The notes under the pieces: generated by a model
Seen by the model: only the letters and a program-made list of their open reading frames with translations
Told to the model about the DNA's origin: nothing
The model's database searches: none
Position numbers and translations under genes: made by a program
Source of the DNA: Trichoplax adhaerens
Lineage: Eukaryota; Placozoa; Uniplacotomia; Trichoplacea; Trichoplacidae
NCBI RefSeq assembly: GCF_000150275.1
Contig: NW_002060944.1
Span: forward strand, 9,631,513-9,695,512
DNA: 64,000 nt
Direction of reading: 5' to 3'
Shown here: one piece after another, positions 39,220 to 50,400 of the stretch
Position numbering within the stretch: position 1 is the first letter of the stretch
How the letters are laid out: every line of letters begins with the position of its first letter

Positions 39220-39810
39220 CAATCATTTTTTTGTAGAAGGTATTATAGTTTCTCGACAAAATTTACTTTCATCATTATTTTTAGATTTTTTCATTATATG
39301 TTCTTACTTTTTAGATTCTACACGACATTCACTCCACAATTTTTGTAGATATTCTTAAGGGTTATGCACGTGTATTCTGTCTTGTCAGCCTTATCGTTTT
39401 TTTGTTATTTTTTCATTATATGTTAGTTATTACTCTTTAGATTCTGTATGACATTTATCCTATCATTTTTATAGATGTTATTGTGGTTTATGCACCCGCA
39501 TAACTTCTTTCCAGCGCATTTTTTGCCGAGGAACTTTGTATTGTAGATTTACAATACTTATACAGGAACTCTTTATTATACTGTAGATGCTATTTTTTCC
39601 TCGACATTTACTCTTTCCTTTACTATTACTCTATCATTTGAGTAGATGTTACTGCGGATCATCCATACGTGCTCATTCTTGTTAGCCTATATTTTTGTAT
39701 ATTAAAGATGTTACTGTCTTTTTATTTTCTACGACATGTACCCTTCCTTTACCGATTTTTTAGCGTTATTACAGATCGCATGGTTGCTCATTCCGGTCTT
39801 TCAATATAGT
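39220..39810. repeat. Degenerate tandem repeat, about 130 bp unit
   Basis: Four to five loose copies of the order TTATATGTT[CA], CTTTTTAGATTCTNNACGACAT, TT[AC]CTC[CT], ATCATTTTT[AG]TAGATGTTA, then a [GC]GGTTTATGCAC-type element. T-rich on the plus strand. Boundaries are approximate. Confidence 0.6.
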
Positions 39811-39859
39811 GTCGTCCTATGCAGGGGTATAAATTCAACAATAATTATAGGGCAGCAAT

Positions 39860-40010
39860 TTCGTATACACATATAAGCATATTTGCAAGTTAACTTACCC
39901 CTTGCAAGGACTAATACGGTTACATTGGCCATTTTGTCTAGTCATAGTGTTCTTGGCTTGATGATTGCAATAATATCACAATATTGTTGACAATATGATA
40001 ATAAAATAGC
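39860..40010. repeat. Diverged fragment of block B
   Basis: AAGCATATTTGCAAGTTAAC through ATTGGCCATTTTGTCTA and TTGGCTTGATGATTGCAATA matches 35838-35975 and 48640-48770. It is only the middle of block B and is the most diverged of the copies. Confidence 0.7.
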
Positions 40011-40678
40011 TAGTAATCTATTTTCTAAATACAATAGCTTAAAAATCTCTAACCTAATCTATTAATCTTTCTTTACTATTTAGTTGTCCCTGATTGTATC
40101 CATCCGTTCAAAATTTAAAGCCACAACAATTATTTAATAAATGTGTCTCATAATAACTATCTTAGTCAAATGCTGTTTTCTGAAAGGCTTTTATTACAAG
40201 GTTAAAGAATAGTAGAGCAATAATTAATACTTCAAGAATCTAGTCTAAAATTTAAAGTATTACTAGTTCAAAGCGAAGTGAAATCTCTTCTCCTCCGTGA
40301 GCTCATCTCTGCAATTCTTATAAAAATTTCGTTAAATCTATTTATGACAACTTGATTAATCTACAATCAGACATGAGCTATCAAACAAAATACTTTTCTC
40401 TAATGGTACATCATTATTTTCTGCAATCTAAATCATCCTACTTAAGACGCCGCGACTCTTCTATTAACGTCTATGCCCTTTCTCTGAAGGGCATTTTAAC
40501 AACCATAGGGGTTTCTAGCTGCATAAATCTTGTAACATAATTAGTCAACTGGCTACTATTAGTCATCAACAATTTCTAATATGGTAGTGAGCAATGATCA
40601 CTAGTATCAATTTAAAGACGAAATTTACTACAGAACAAACTAAAATTTGTACTAGATACTGAGTTATCAGAGACGAAG

Positions 40679-43600
40679 TTAGTAGGGTAAATCATACTTC
40701 GATGGCATTCGACTTCTTCGGCGTTTGTTGTATCTTTTTCTACGGTTTGCAAAAACTTTTATTTCTCTGTGATTGCTTTTCTGTGCTTCATAAATCTGTT
40801 TACATTTTATAATCCATTCGCAAATATACTCATACATAGTCTGCTTGGAGTCATTGCTAATACAATTTTCCAGCTGTATTTTTTTCATCCATTCGCACAT
40901 TTTCTTGCATATGGTCAGCTTTGAGTTATCGCTAATACGATTTTTCCAACAACTAATTAGAAGTGGTACACATAACCAGTACCAAAAGAAACTAACGTTT
41001 TTATGAATGAGATTGAAATAAGGACTACATTTAATCCATGAACAGTAATTTTCGATAATGAGCAGGTAAATAAAATGTGTGCAAGGGATTAAAATGAGTA
41101 GAACTTTAATTGCAGCTACTACCTTGCTATCATCACCCGTTTGTTGGTTTAGAAATTTCATATTAATAGCCCAACCGTTATCCGTTGCCTTATATAACTT
41201 TTTTATGTAATTTTTTTTTTTTCTAAACTACAGTTTGATTTCTTTTCTTTATAATGATCGTAAACTGCAGATTTTAAACCATTGGTTAATTTACGATCTA
41301 ATGTAGTCTTGCCTTCTTGATTAAAAATTACAATAAAAAAATTTTCGAAACTAAATTTCCCATTGTTGACAATGACATCAAGCTTAATCTTGCATCCCAT
41401 ATCATTTTTGCCGCTCTCTTTTAACTTGTTCATAACATCTGCCCGTAATTTTTCATCGAGATCACTAACAAGTACGTCGTTGTTGTCCAAGTATATTTTC
41501 TGCAGCGAATTGCCTATGTAGAACATGATAGAATTAATTTAGGACATAGTCCTGTAGTTATTCAGGATGATAGCGCATCTAATCGTAATAAAGGTACTAA
41601 TATTTTTAAAAATATAAATCTTTGATATAAATACACAGCATAATTACCTTCCGAAGGTAACGTTATTATTCTAGGGTTGACTGATACAGCTTTCTGGAAT
41701 GCCTTTTCCATTATATTAATGCTTTTATAGCATGCCCTCATTGCATTTTCTTTTGATTGACAAAGATTTTCTAGCTGAAAAATGATCAAAGACAATGGCA
41801 AGGACGATCTACAAGTGGAATATAAAGTGTTCAAGTCCAAGTTCTCGAGGCTTAATGTATTTCCTGATCCATAAATTTCATAATATGTAGACATAATTAA
41901 AGCTGATCCTAGCCAAAACAACTTTAATAGATCATTAGATACATATATCACTTTTCTTGTTTTCTTTGAGCATAAACAGTGGCATAATGATGTATCAGTC
42001 TCCATAATCTTTTCTTCAGGCTTACGGTTACCATAAAGGCTCGAGCTCAAAATAACCGTTAAAATTCTTAAATATGCTAGCCCCAAAAATCCTGAATATT
42101 GTGGATCCGGTCTGCAGCAATAAATTTCTGTCGCAATTTGCTGGTCAAGAGATTGCTTTTTAAATTCATTATTAATTAGATTTACCAGAAACCCAATCCA
42201 TATAAAGAAAAGCATTAAATATCTGCAGTAGCGTAATACTGATAAACTTGATGTAAATAACGCCGTAAAAGTAATTTCTTGAGTTTCGGATACTGAACAA
42301 TAATCATTTTCATCCCTATGGTATAATGCAATAATACAAATCATTCATCCTGCATTATTAAATTTCATTCATATATTAATAGTTCATATTTATATAGAAT
42401 CACTACGAATTTGCCGATTTTTAATATAGTTTTGGTTTGAGGTTTATCTAGGAGAGAAATATAGTTTATTACACGTTTCCTGGTGATGGAAGATCGTCGG
42501 TACATGTACGTTTGGTTGTATTGCAGGTAAATGTCTTATGGACATCCCTAATACTGCATTTATATATTTTTCACGGTATGTCTGTAATTTAATGTTGTTT
42601 GGTCTTCGAGAAAGTGATTCAGGTTTTGTGTTGGTAATTAAAGAGTCTACTTTATTGATAATGTTGTCATATATCCTATTTTACACGACTAGTGACTTAT
42701 GAACAGAACACGTATAGTATGCAACAGAGTATATCCCATCTTAATGTACTAGGCAATCAGACATTGACACCTATTAGTTCTGCACTGGTATTATACTACA
42801 CTATATTGTATATCGATTTTCCTTTCGACACTTGATGGTTCGCTTTCGTACACTCATCCTCGTCGCTCTTGTCATCTTGCTCATCAATAAAAACCTATCT
42901 CTTACTATATCTTGTGTATCAATTCTTTATCAGACCATAAGTGTCGTAACATCGACTACTCTTGTTACCTTGTAGTGTACGCGACATAGAACATGGGGAA
43001 TCCTAGATATCGTACAATACTATTTAAGGCTTATCTACACCTTATCTACTGTTACTAGATTAAGATCACATGCTACAAATGTTCACGTGCATTAGCATAT
43101 AGTATTAAAGTTATGTTCGTACTAGAGCGGATTTATTGTCACAGTTCTTACGTCTCGTTAACGTGTGTATGATATCGCGCTTGATATGTGCTTCCAATAA
43201 AGCAGACTAAAGGAAAGCTCAAAGTCTCAGATTCTTGATCTCGTTACAAGAAGAAACATTACAGATAGTATACTACGTAANNNNNNNNNNNNNNNNNNNN
43301 NNNNNNNNNNNNNNNNNNNNNNNNNNNNNNTACGGTTATATCTACAATATCGATAGCATTTTAATGATACGGTTGCAGAAATGATACCGAACAATTAGTC
43401 AATTCGCTATCAATCTTTTCAACAAACAACACTCTACACTAAACGAGCAAGCTACAGTAATACAAGAAAATTAGACTATTTTGTTCTCTTACCTTGTCGA
43501 TGAACACTCTTCCTCCAATGGCTTACAAAGTCGACTTTTTTCCTTCACTACTACTAATAAGATCAGTACTGAAAAGAAGAAAGTTAAATAAATAAAAACT

Positions 43601-43833
43601 ATAGTTTCGGCAGCTTTGCTACCATCAGGATTACTTGGGAACTCTGAAGATAGGTCAGTCGACGAAGATCGTTTAATACGTATATCTGAGGGCTGTTTCT
43701 CTCTCTCCCATGGCCAAATTGTCTTATGGTCAAGATATAGAAGATAGCTTAAGTAACTTCCCGCAAATATATGAAAAATGCATTCAAAGATAAGTAGAAC
43801 ACTAAAACAGACTAGGCATAGGTTGCACGCCAT
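40679..43833 (-). CDS. Unrecognised multi-pass membrane protein (frame break in last exon)
   Basis: No known family recognised. Exons, minus strand: 43833-43493, 42315-41648, 41513-40679. Both junctions keep phase (AG|G and G|GC). The first intron contains the 50-N gap. Exon 3 reads open to 41203 (439 residues in total), ending just past a run of 12 A (41222-41211). Adding one A makes the rest open to 40679: 1845 nt, 614 residues. Likely membrane segments at about 7-34, 77-96, 147-161, 189-209, 240-258, 468-490 and 510-525. The C-terminal tail has a 25-residue direct repeat (about 528-548 and 553-573: N-x-I-S-[DN]-x-S-K-x-T-x5-C-E-W-x2-K) and a very basic end (RRKRYNKRRRSR). Start ATG has A at -3 and G at +4. 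The frame break may be a sequencing error, a real lesion or frameshifting. Confidence 0.7.
41211..41222 (-). other. A12 homopolymer at frame break
   Basis: Twelve consecutive T on the plus strand (A on the coding strand) separate two long frames of the same exon. Reading across with one additional base gives LEKKKNYIKKLYKATDNGWA and continues open for 160 more codons. Without it the protein ends K-K-K-I-T-stop. Confidence 0.85.
43281..43330. other. Assembly gap (50 N)
   Basis: Fifty unknown bases inside the first intron of the membrane-protein gene, so an additional small exon there cannot be ruled out, although the flanking exons already join in phase. Confidence 0.99.
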
Positions 43834-44889
43834 AATTGTAGATTTACTCTAGCGATTTCTAATTTATTGCTTATAGCAAAAGAATTGCAGTGTACAAATT
43901 GTTTCAACCCCGGAAAACTCGAGGGCACGTGTGCAGAGCGATAGCTATGACATTAATCGTCTATTGTATGCGTGTATATTCGTATACTATATCACGACGA
44001 TACATACATTCTCCATTCGTAGTAGACAATGCATAGCATGCTTGCCTCGATATGCGGAAGTTATAAAGAAATAAATAATCCTGTAAAGTACTTTCGGTCG
44101 CATAAGGTATGGCTTAAAGGTTTAAATTACATTATCTGAATTAATTAAGTTCATAGTGAAAACAATACAAGTAATCTTTTAATGCTCTATTTATCAGTTG
44201 AAATTACTTGTTGACTTTTCTGCATGACAGTGCAGCTTAAGATCGAATAAGAATAACAAATTGACGATTCATTCACGTAAAGATATAGTCCTGGATTATT
44301 ATTCAATATTTTAAAACCAATTTCGTTACCGATTCATCGCTGTGATATATGCCAATCACGAAATTCCAAAATTTAGAAAAATAAGGGCTTTATTGAATCT
44401 TATACAAAGATCAACTACACAGTTCTACTGTAGCCGAATACTACTTCTAAAGACTTCTTGAACGAACTAACAGAATAATCTAAAGTTGCATGCTTTTATA
44501 CTTTCCGTAGCATTCGCAGCTACAATCCGCATGGCAACCTTTTACCTTATTATACACATAGTTAAATTATTCTTAGTAAGACTATTCTACTGCGGACCAT
44601 CATTAATCCAATATGCATACGACTATAATACTTACGCAGACATTATTCACACCAGCCAAAGTAGAATGAATTAACCATATCCTAATATATGATTTACAGT
44701 TCTATTTTTACCCATAGCCTTATTAGTAACTCAACAGCTTACTGTATATAGTCATCTGTACTCTAGCATAGAGTCTCTACCACTACAGTCTATAGTTATA
44801 GTTACCAAATATCTCTTAGGATAAATATCTACCGTACATTATGCTACACATGGCTAACAGTCTACAATCACAATACATTATTTACCTGT
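43834..44889. other. 5' flank of membrane gene, no gene seen
   Basis: Contains the upstream region of the gene that starts at 43833. A 62-codon frame at 44486-44674 (+) is moderately hydrophobic but has no family signature. Nothing else recognised. Confidence 0.5.
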
Positions 44890-45445
44890 GCCTCGACAAT
44901 AAGTGGCATTTTTATACTCATACTCTACGTGTGAAGTACATTCGTGGCACGTTCTTTAAGTAAATGGTAGCTTAGCGAGCTTATCTGATTTGGTATTCTT
45001 TAATATTAAATTACAGTGCTGTACTAACCGAAGGTCTATGGCTATCAAGCCATCCGAATCCACTACAAGTCGAAGGACTTCTCGATAAAACATGATTCCT
45101 CAAAAATAGAAAAATATTAATCTAATCATTTTTTATCGAGAAGTCCCTAGTACAACACGCTACCGTAGTGCGCCATAAATACTAAATGCAAACCAAAAGA
45201 GAAATTACTATTGGATACTACTTTTTTCTTTTTTTACATTACACTCTCTTATATTGTACGTATATACAGTATATTAGCTACTATAAACATTACAGCTTGA
45301 CTTTAAACAGACGGACATGCGAGTACATGGAGAAAATACTGATAAATGTTTCGGTTATGCCGGCGTCTAGCAATTTTGTAGCCTTTATTGATATATTTCT
45401 ATATAGGACCCATCAACAGTTCCATAACTGGAGAATTATGTCGAA
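44890..45445. repeat. Duplicated block C, copy 2
   Basis: Second copy of the block at 36640-37220, same orientation. Here it precedes block A instead of following block B, so the block order in this copy is C-A-(OXLD1)-B, against A-B-C in the first. Confidence 0.8.
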
Positions 45446-45585
45446 AAAGATAGTAGTACATTCACTTTCTAGTAAATGACTCTTCCCCACACTTGATGTT
45501 GATAGTATCGTTTTTGTTCAGATCAGTACAATAATGTAACGCAGAGTAGATTCGTATTTTATACGTGTACTTGCGTATTAACTCC

Positions 45586-46560
45586 AATGTTTTAGATAAG
45601 TTCGTATCCATGTTATTCAAGGTACTCTAAAATGTGATAAAAAATTATTATACAAAATTTGTGCTTTAATAGTCGGTAGATTAATAGGAATCAAGAAATA
45701 AGGATGAAGTTGCGTCTAATCAAGTATAATTATGTGGCGCCTGTCTGTTAGTGTGGATATATTATTGACGGTATACGCGCATTAATTATCTATAAGTGCT
45801 CGTGTAAGAAACCCTTTAGCATGATTAAAAGAAAAAAACTTCAATTAGGATCTACTAGTTAATTCGAAATTGATGCCGCTAATACTCTTTTACTATTCCT
45901 AAAGGTAATTAATCTTGATATATCATTTTTGATTAAGTTATCATCCTTTCTAACGCCAGTTTGCAAATATTAGATCATACTCATACTTACACTAATTTAT
46001 GACCATGCTTTTAATTATGATAATAATTTCTAATATAATATTTTGATTTCAACGCTGGATTACAAGGTATTTCAATTTACAAAGGCTTCAATAACTCAAG
46101 TCAAGATTATAAACTGCAGTTAATCGAACATTGACTTTACTCTTATTCGGTAATTCTTTGCTACGACTGAAACAATCTTTAATTTGCAAGCCGGTAATAA
46201 ATTGATTATCGCAAGTTTAAATTGTTTTACATTAATAGATTGATGATTAGAAACAAGAATATAATACATGACTTAAATGTATACAAAAAAGTTACTACAT
46301 TAGGCTTAATTTTAATAAATATTTGCCCATAATTTCTGTAATAAATAAATCTAGATAAATAATATATGCGCGTATGGTTACGAAAATCGGCTGTAGTTCA
46401 ATCCGCGGCAATGACTTAATCCATAACTGGGCAATAAGTTACAAGTTTTTTAGTAGACCTTGTGTTACAAATCTAATTAACTAAGGTCTTCATTATCTTC
46501 TACATAAGCAAACTATCGCACTGTTACTAATGTTTTAACAAACGCATTGGGTCGTACTAT
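45586..46560. repeat. Duplicated block A, copy 2
   Basis: Second copy of 34380-35340, same orientation, with dispersed substitutions and small indels. It ends about 130 bp before the OXLD1 stop codon, so OXLD1's 3' UTR may extend into it (OXLD1 is on the minus strand). Confidence 0.88.
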
Positions 46561-46693
46561 ATCTTTAACTCATTCCTTTGCCAAAATTGCAAATAATTCA
46601 AAGTTTCGATAGAAATAATCCTTAGCAGCTCCGAGATGCTGTTATTACGATGGAACAGATAGAGAGGATTGTATGATTACTTTGGAATTGCTA

Positions 46694-47121
46694 CTAAATT
46701 CCAAGCTCCAGTTTAATCAATGCTTTTATACTTGGATCGTCGATTTTTTCTAGAGCTTGCTTAGCGTGAGATTTATCACCTTTATAATACTCAACTAATT
46801 CTTCGCAATACTTTAACCAAACACAATTAGCACAGCCACTCATACAACAAGTTACCGGCAGTTCGGGCGGTAATTTCTTGTCGATTGGAGCACTATCTAC
46901 AATTATAATTATAATTGAAAATTAATCAGAATCGTTCATTTATCATTTAAATATTTAAAATACTCGTAGTACCAGATTCTTAGTAAAGCGATACTTTTAT
47001 GATTAAATCTATTGAAATGACGATATTTACCTTTAAGAACTGTGGTGTATGCTATACTACGATAGCGAAAATGTAGCAGGTAATTTATTCCTGAGAACGT
47101 AGCAACTTGATTTCCAGAACC
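46694..47121 (-). CDS. OXLD1: OXLD1-like oxidoreductase-like domain protein (5' incomplete)
   Basis: The last exon, 46896-46694, encodes 66 residues plus stop. It carries the oxidoreductase-like domain: PPELPVTCC, M-S-G-C-A-N-C-V-W, then a [YF]-x-E-E-L helix and D-D-P-S-I-K-A-L-I-K-L-E at the C-terminus. The Cys-Cys...Cys-x2-Cys-Val-Trp pattern defines the family; its biochemical role is poorly known and vertebrate OXLD1 is mitochondrial. A candidate upstream exon, 47121-47031, joins in phase (donor AAAG|GTAAAT) and adds about 30 residues rich in Arg, Ser, Thr and aromatics with no acidic residue, as expected near a mitochondrial targeting peptide. No start ATG was found, so at least one more exon is missing. 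The last exon is certain, the upstream one tentative. The gene sits between duplicated blocks A and B. Confidence 0.85.
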
Positions 47122-47439
47122 CTAGTGGGAAAGAGTTGAGAATATTTTATTAATTTTAGCTTGTAAACTTGCTAATAGCAAATCGAGCATAAATCAGAGC
47201 GTAAATAAACATATAATTATTATACTTTAATTATTATTGGAAAAGGAAATCAATGTGGAAACAATTCTTATGAGGACACCCGCAGGTGCTCGCTTAATTT
47301 TTGAAGTTGCATCATCCGATCAGTTATTTTAAAGTAATAAATTAACTACATTAAACTTGTAATTGTGCTAAAGCATACAGGTTGACTTTTATTGCAATAT
47401 TCCTACACCGGTAGTATCATATTTATTTCTCTGCAGTAG

Positions 47440-48980
47440 CTTAGATTTCCTCGTTACAAATTACGATTTATAACAATGTGGGCAACCTTACTGCTTCTTG
47501 ACGATTTTCAAATTCTTTAGAACTATTAATCTTTTTTGCAGCTATTCGAATAGGATCTTGTATGGATATCTACTAGTATTCTTGTAGTGTACAAAATCAA
47601 CAGTACTGTGTAGAGGAGAATGGAGATCCTTTGCAATGTTGCATCATCTGATGAAATTTATTACAAAGTCAGAGTTTACTGCATTAAACTCGTATTTGCA
47701 CTAAGCCATTGATACGGTGTTATACACTATAATGTCTAGATTAGAGTAGAAATATCTATGTTAGGATAATTTTGTTGATATACCCTTATTTAAAAAGTTT
47801 CTAAGTTAGATATGTGATGTTTAAATATAGTACTAGCTTTTTCGGTGCTATATACAGATACAGCCAACTGAAATTAGTAGTTTAACTTAACTAGGGAATC
47901 TAGAATAGTCATTATACAATTCAAATCACTGTGATTGTAACTTACTTATGGTAGATTGCAGATTATCGCAGAAATATTCCGTGATAAGAGATATTGTAAC
48001 CTGACAATTTTGTATTAGTCATTCGATGTCTATGTTCATAAATACTGTTGTTTTCATTAGGTAGCAGTAGATGAAATTAGCTTTTAATTGATTAGCAGGT
48101 TTCAACGTTAATACAAGTATTACTAACTAGGATGTCTTTGCTATTGTAAAAGACAATATAAATGCGAAATATCGTATAATAAAGGGAGCGTTTAAGATTA
48201 GTATTTAGCGTAAGATACAAGGCGTCTAAGTCTTTTTGTAGTCTACTATTATAGGAAAAGTGTTCCTGAAATTGTAGATATTGCTCCCCGATACGTGGTT
48301 CAGGGAATCGACTTAATGATCGTACATTACGTTATCTTGTTGCAAAGCTGTTTTGTAACAGCCGTCGATGTTGATGTTGATCCAATACCTTACGACTTAC
48401 TTAATATAACTATATCAGCAGAACTATGTGATTCCTGTTTAACTTAGCAGTAATGTACTTGCATATTAATCGTGACAAGTAGAGAAATCCTTCTAGGTGA
48501 ATGTGTATCTGTTACAGTATCCATCATACTTTGACGTGAACCGGTGAACGATCCCTTGACTACCTCAACAATTGCTTCCAGGAATGAACAAGAAAGATTA
48601 AAATAATCATGATTTTATCGACAAACCTTTGATACATAAGCATATCTGCAAGCTAACTTGCCCATTGAAAGGACGAATGCAGTCGCATTGGCCATTTTAT
48701 CTCCTCTTAAAGTAGCCAACACATAATGCCATTGGCTTGATTTTGCAACAATATCACAATATTGTCGGCATGATGATCATGAAGTAGCACCTTGTAATCC
48801 AGTTAGAATAGATCAAAAATCTCCGTTAACTTAATCAATAGCCCATTCTATATTTAACGAAGGAGGAGAGTGGTTAAGATGCCATTTACGCTGGTTTAAG
48901 CCAATTTGATGAGTTGCTGCTAGAAGTTGATAGAAGGACTGCCGGCTGCTGGCCTTCAAATTGGGTTCCACTACCGTATT
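47440..48980. repeat. Duplicated block B, copy 2
   Basis: Second copy of 35411-36445, with an extra leading part (47440-47560) that matches 37351-37490. It lacks the 260-bp segment of copy 1 and carries the additional 47713-48363 segment. The 98-codon minus-strand frame at 48831-49127 overlaps its end; the matching frame in copy 1 is broken by a stop, arguing against a gene. Confidence 0.88.
47713..48363. mobile_element. Candidate insertion element in block B copy 2
   Basis: About 650 bp present only in this copy, between GCACTAAGCCAT and CGATGTTGAT; copy 1 runs directly from GCACTAAGTCAT to CTATGTTGAT. The edges carry a partly matching word (AGCCATTGAT / AGCCGTCGAT), compatible with an old target-site duplication. 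Its right end (TTATCTTGTTGCAAAGCTG...) matches the first bases of this window, so the sequence exists elsewhere too. No open frame longer than chance; no terminal inverted repeats seen. A non-autonomous element is the simplest reading. Confidence 0.45.
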
Positions 48981-49139
48981 TATAGTACAGTACAGTATAA
49001 TGGCCGGATGGTAACATGGGTGGGTACATGGCCATTTTGTAATAAGGTATAACTGGGTGTACCAGTCAGTATTCAATAGCCATACAAAACTATACAGCAC
49101 TGAGAGTATGGAGGCCATGGTCGCCATAAGGACATCCTT

Positions 49140-50400
49140 ACATCATGGATACGAAAGTTTCAGTTATCAGATTAATATACGCATATTTATTGCTTCGAAC
49201 AAGTTATCCATATAGAATGTATAGTTTTGAACAAGCTTTCCACATAGAATGCACAGTTTTGGATTAATTCGATCTAGCAAATTTAAGAGAGAAATCGGAA
49301 GGGTAAATGATGTCTACCACACGATATGAATTTGATCCATAGAATTAATATACGCGTATTGATTACTTCGAACAAGTTGCCCATAGAGAACGTACAGTTT
49401 TAGATTAATTTAATTTAGCAAATGTAGGAGAGAAATCGTAGTCCTTCAAATCGGAAGGATAATAGATCTATACTACCTGATATGGATTTCATCCGTAGAA
49501 TAGTTTTGTATTCTCGCGCAATTATTATATACTTTACCATAATATAGTATAGTATATTCCTCTCTTTTTACTTCCAGCAGTTGGTGATGAAACATATCTT
49601 CCACATTGGGTATGTAATCGTTTAACAATTTAACTAGAGATTAATTAATCAGATTAATATTTATTCTATCAAGCAAGTTATCCCTTTATAAATGCACTAT
49701 CCCGTTAGTTCTACTTCAATCAATTAGCTATGAACCATATCTTCCACATAGGGTATGTAATCATTGAATAATTAAACTAGAGATTCATTAATCAGATTAA
49801 TATTTATTCTATTCAACAAGTTATCCGTTTATAAATGTACAGCGTTGGATTGATTCGATCTGTTAAATTTAGGAGAGAAATCGTAGTATTTCTAATCACA
49901 GTGGCAAAATGGTCTATAACACCCGTTATGTATTTCATCGATAGAATAACTCTGTATTCTCGTACTAACATTACCTTTATCAAGCCTATTTTCTACGGTG
50001 GGATCTAATCATTTATGAATTAAATTATAGAAAATACGAGCACTCCTGTCTATTAGATCAATGGATTAGGAAAATAAAACTATCGCAACCCACCGAGGAT
50101 TGATCGCTCCTGGACGACATATCTCGCACCATCAAATATAATAATTTTCGATCAAATACCCGCATTTTATAGAGATTATCCGCTTAAAATGAGTAGTAAA
50201 GATTCATTTATTCGACTAATGGATTTCACGGAATACGTTGTTCACGGCTTATATGCAGTTTTAAATTTTACTCGATCTGAAAATTTGAGAGAAGTAACAT
50301 AGTCGTTCGAATCAAAAGGGCAAATTGATCTATACTACCATGTATGTATTGGAATGAAAGTATAGCTTTGTATTCCCATCAAAATATTATATGTACTCAC
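49140..50400. repeat. Degenerate tandem repeat, roughly 140-200 bp units
   Basis: About five copies of a module: TCAGATTAATAT, CAA[GC]TT[AG][TC]CC then [AT]TAGA[AG][TC]G[TC]ACAG, TT[GA]GATT[AG]ATT[CT][GA]AT[CT]T, AGAGAGAAATCG, [TC]TATA[CA][TC]ACC and TGTATTCTCG. Clear instances start near 49170, 49345, 49650, 49790 and 50200. A sub-element ACCATATCTTCCACATAGGGTATGTAATC occurs as two variants near 49590 and 49735. Confidence 0.75.

Noticed and set aside
44486-44674. 62-codon hydrophobic frame, considered as a nuclear copy of mitochondrial DNA or a small membrane protein
   Set aside because: No mitochondrial protein could be aligned in any frame, and no splice or start context supports a gene.
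48831-49127. 98-codon minus-strand frame beginning M-A-T-M-A-S
   Set aside because: Overlaps the end of block B; the homologous frame in the other copy is interrupted by a stop and indels.
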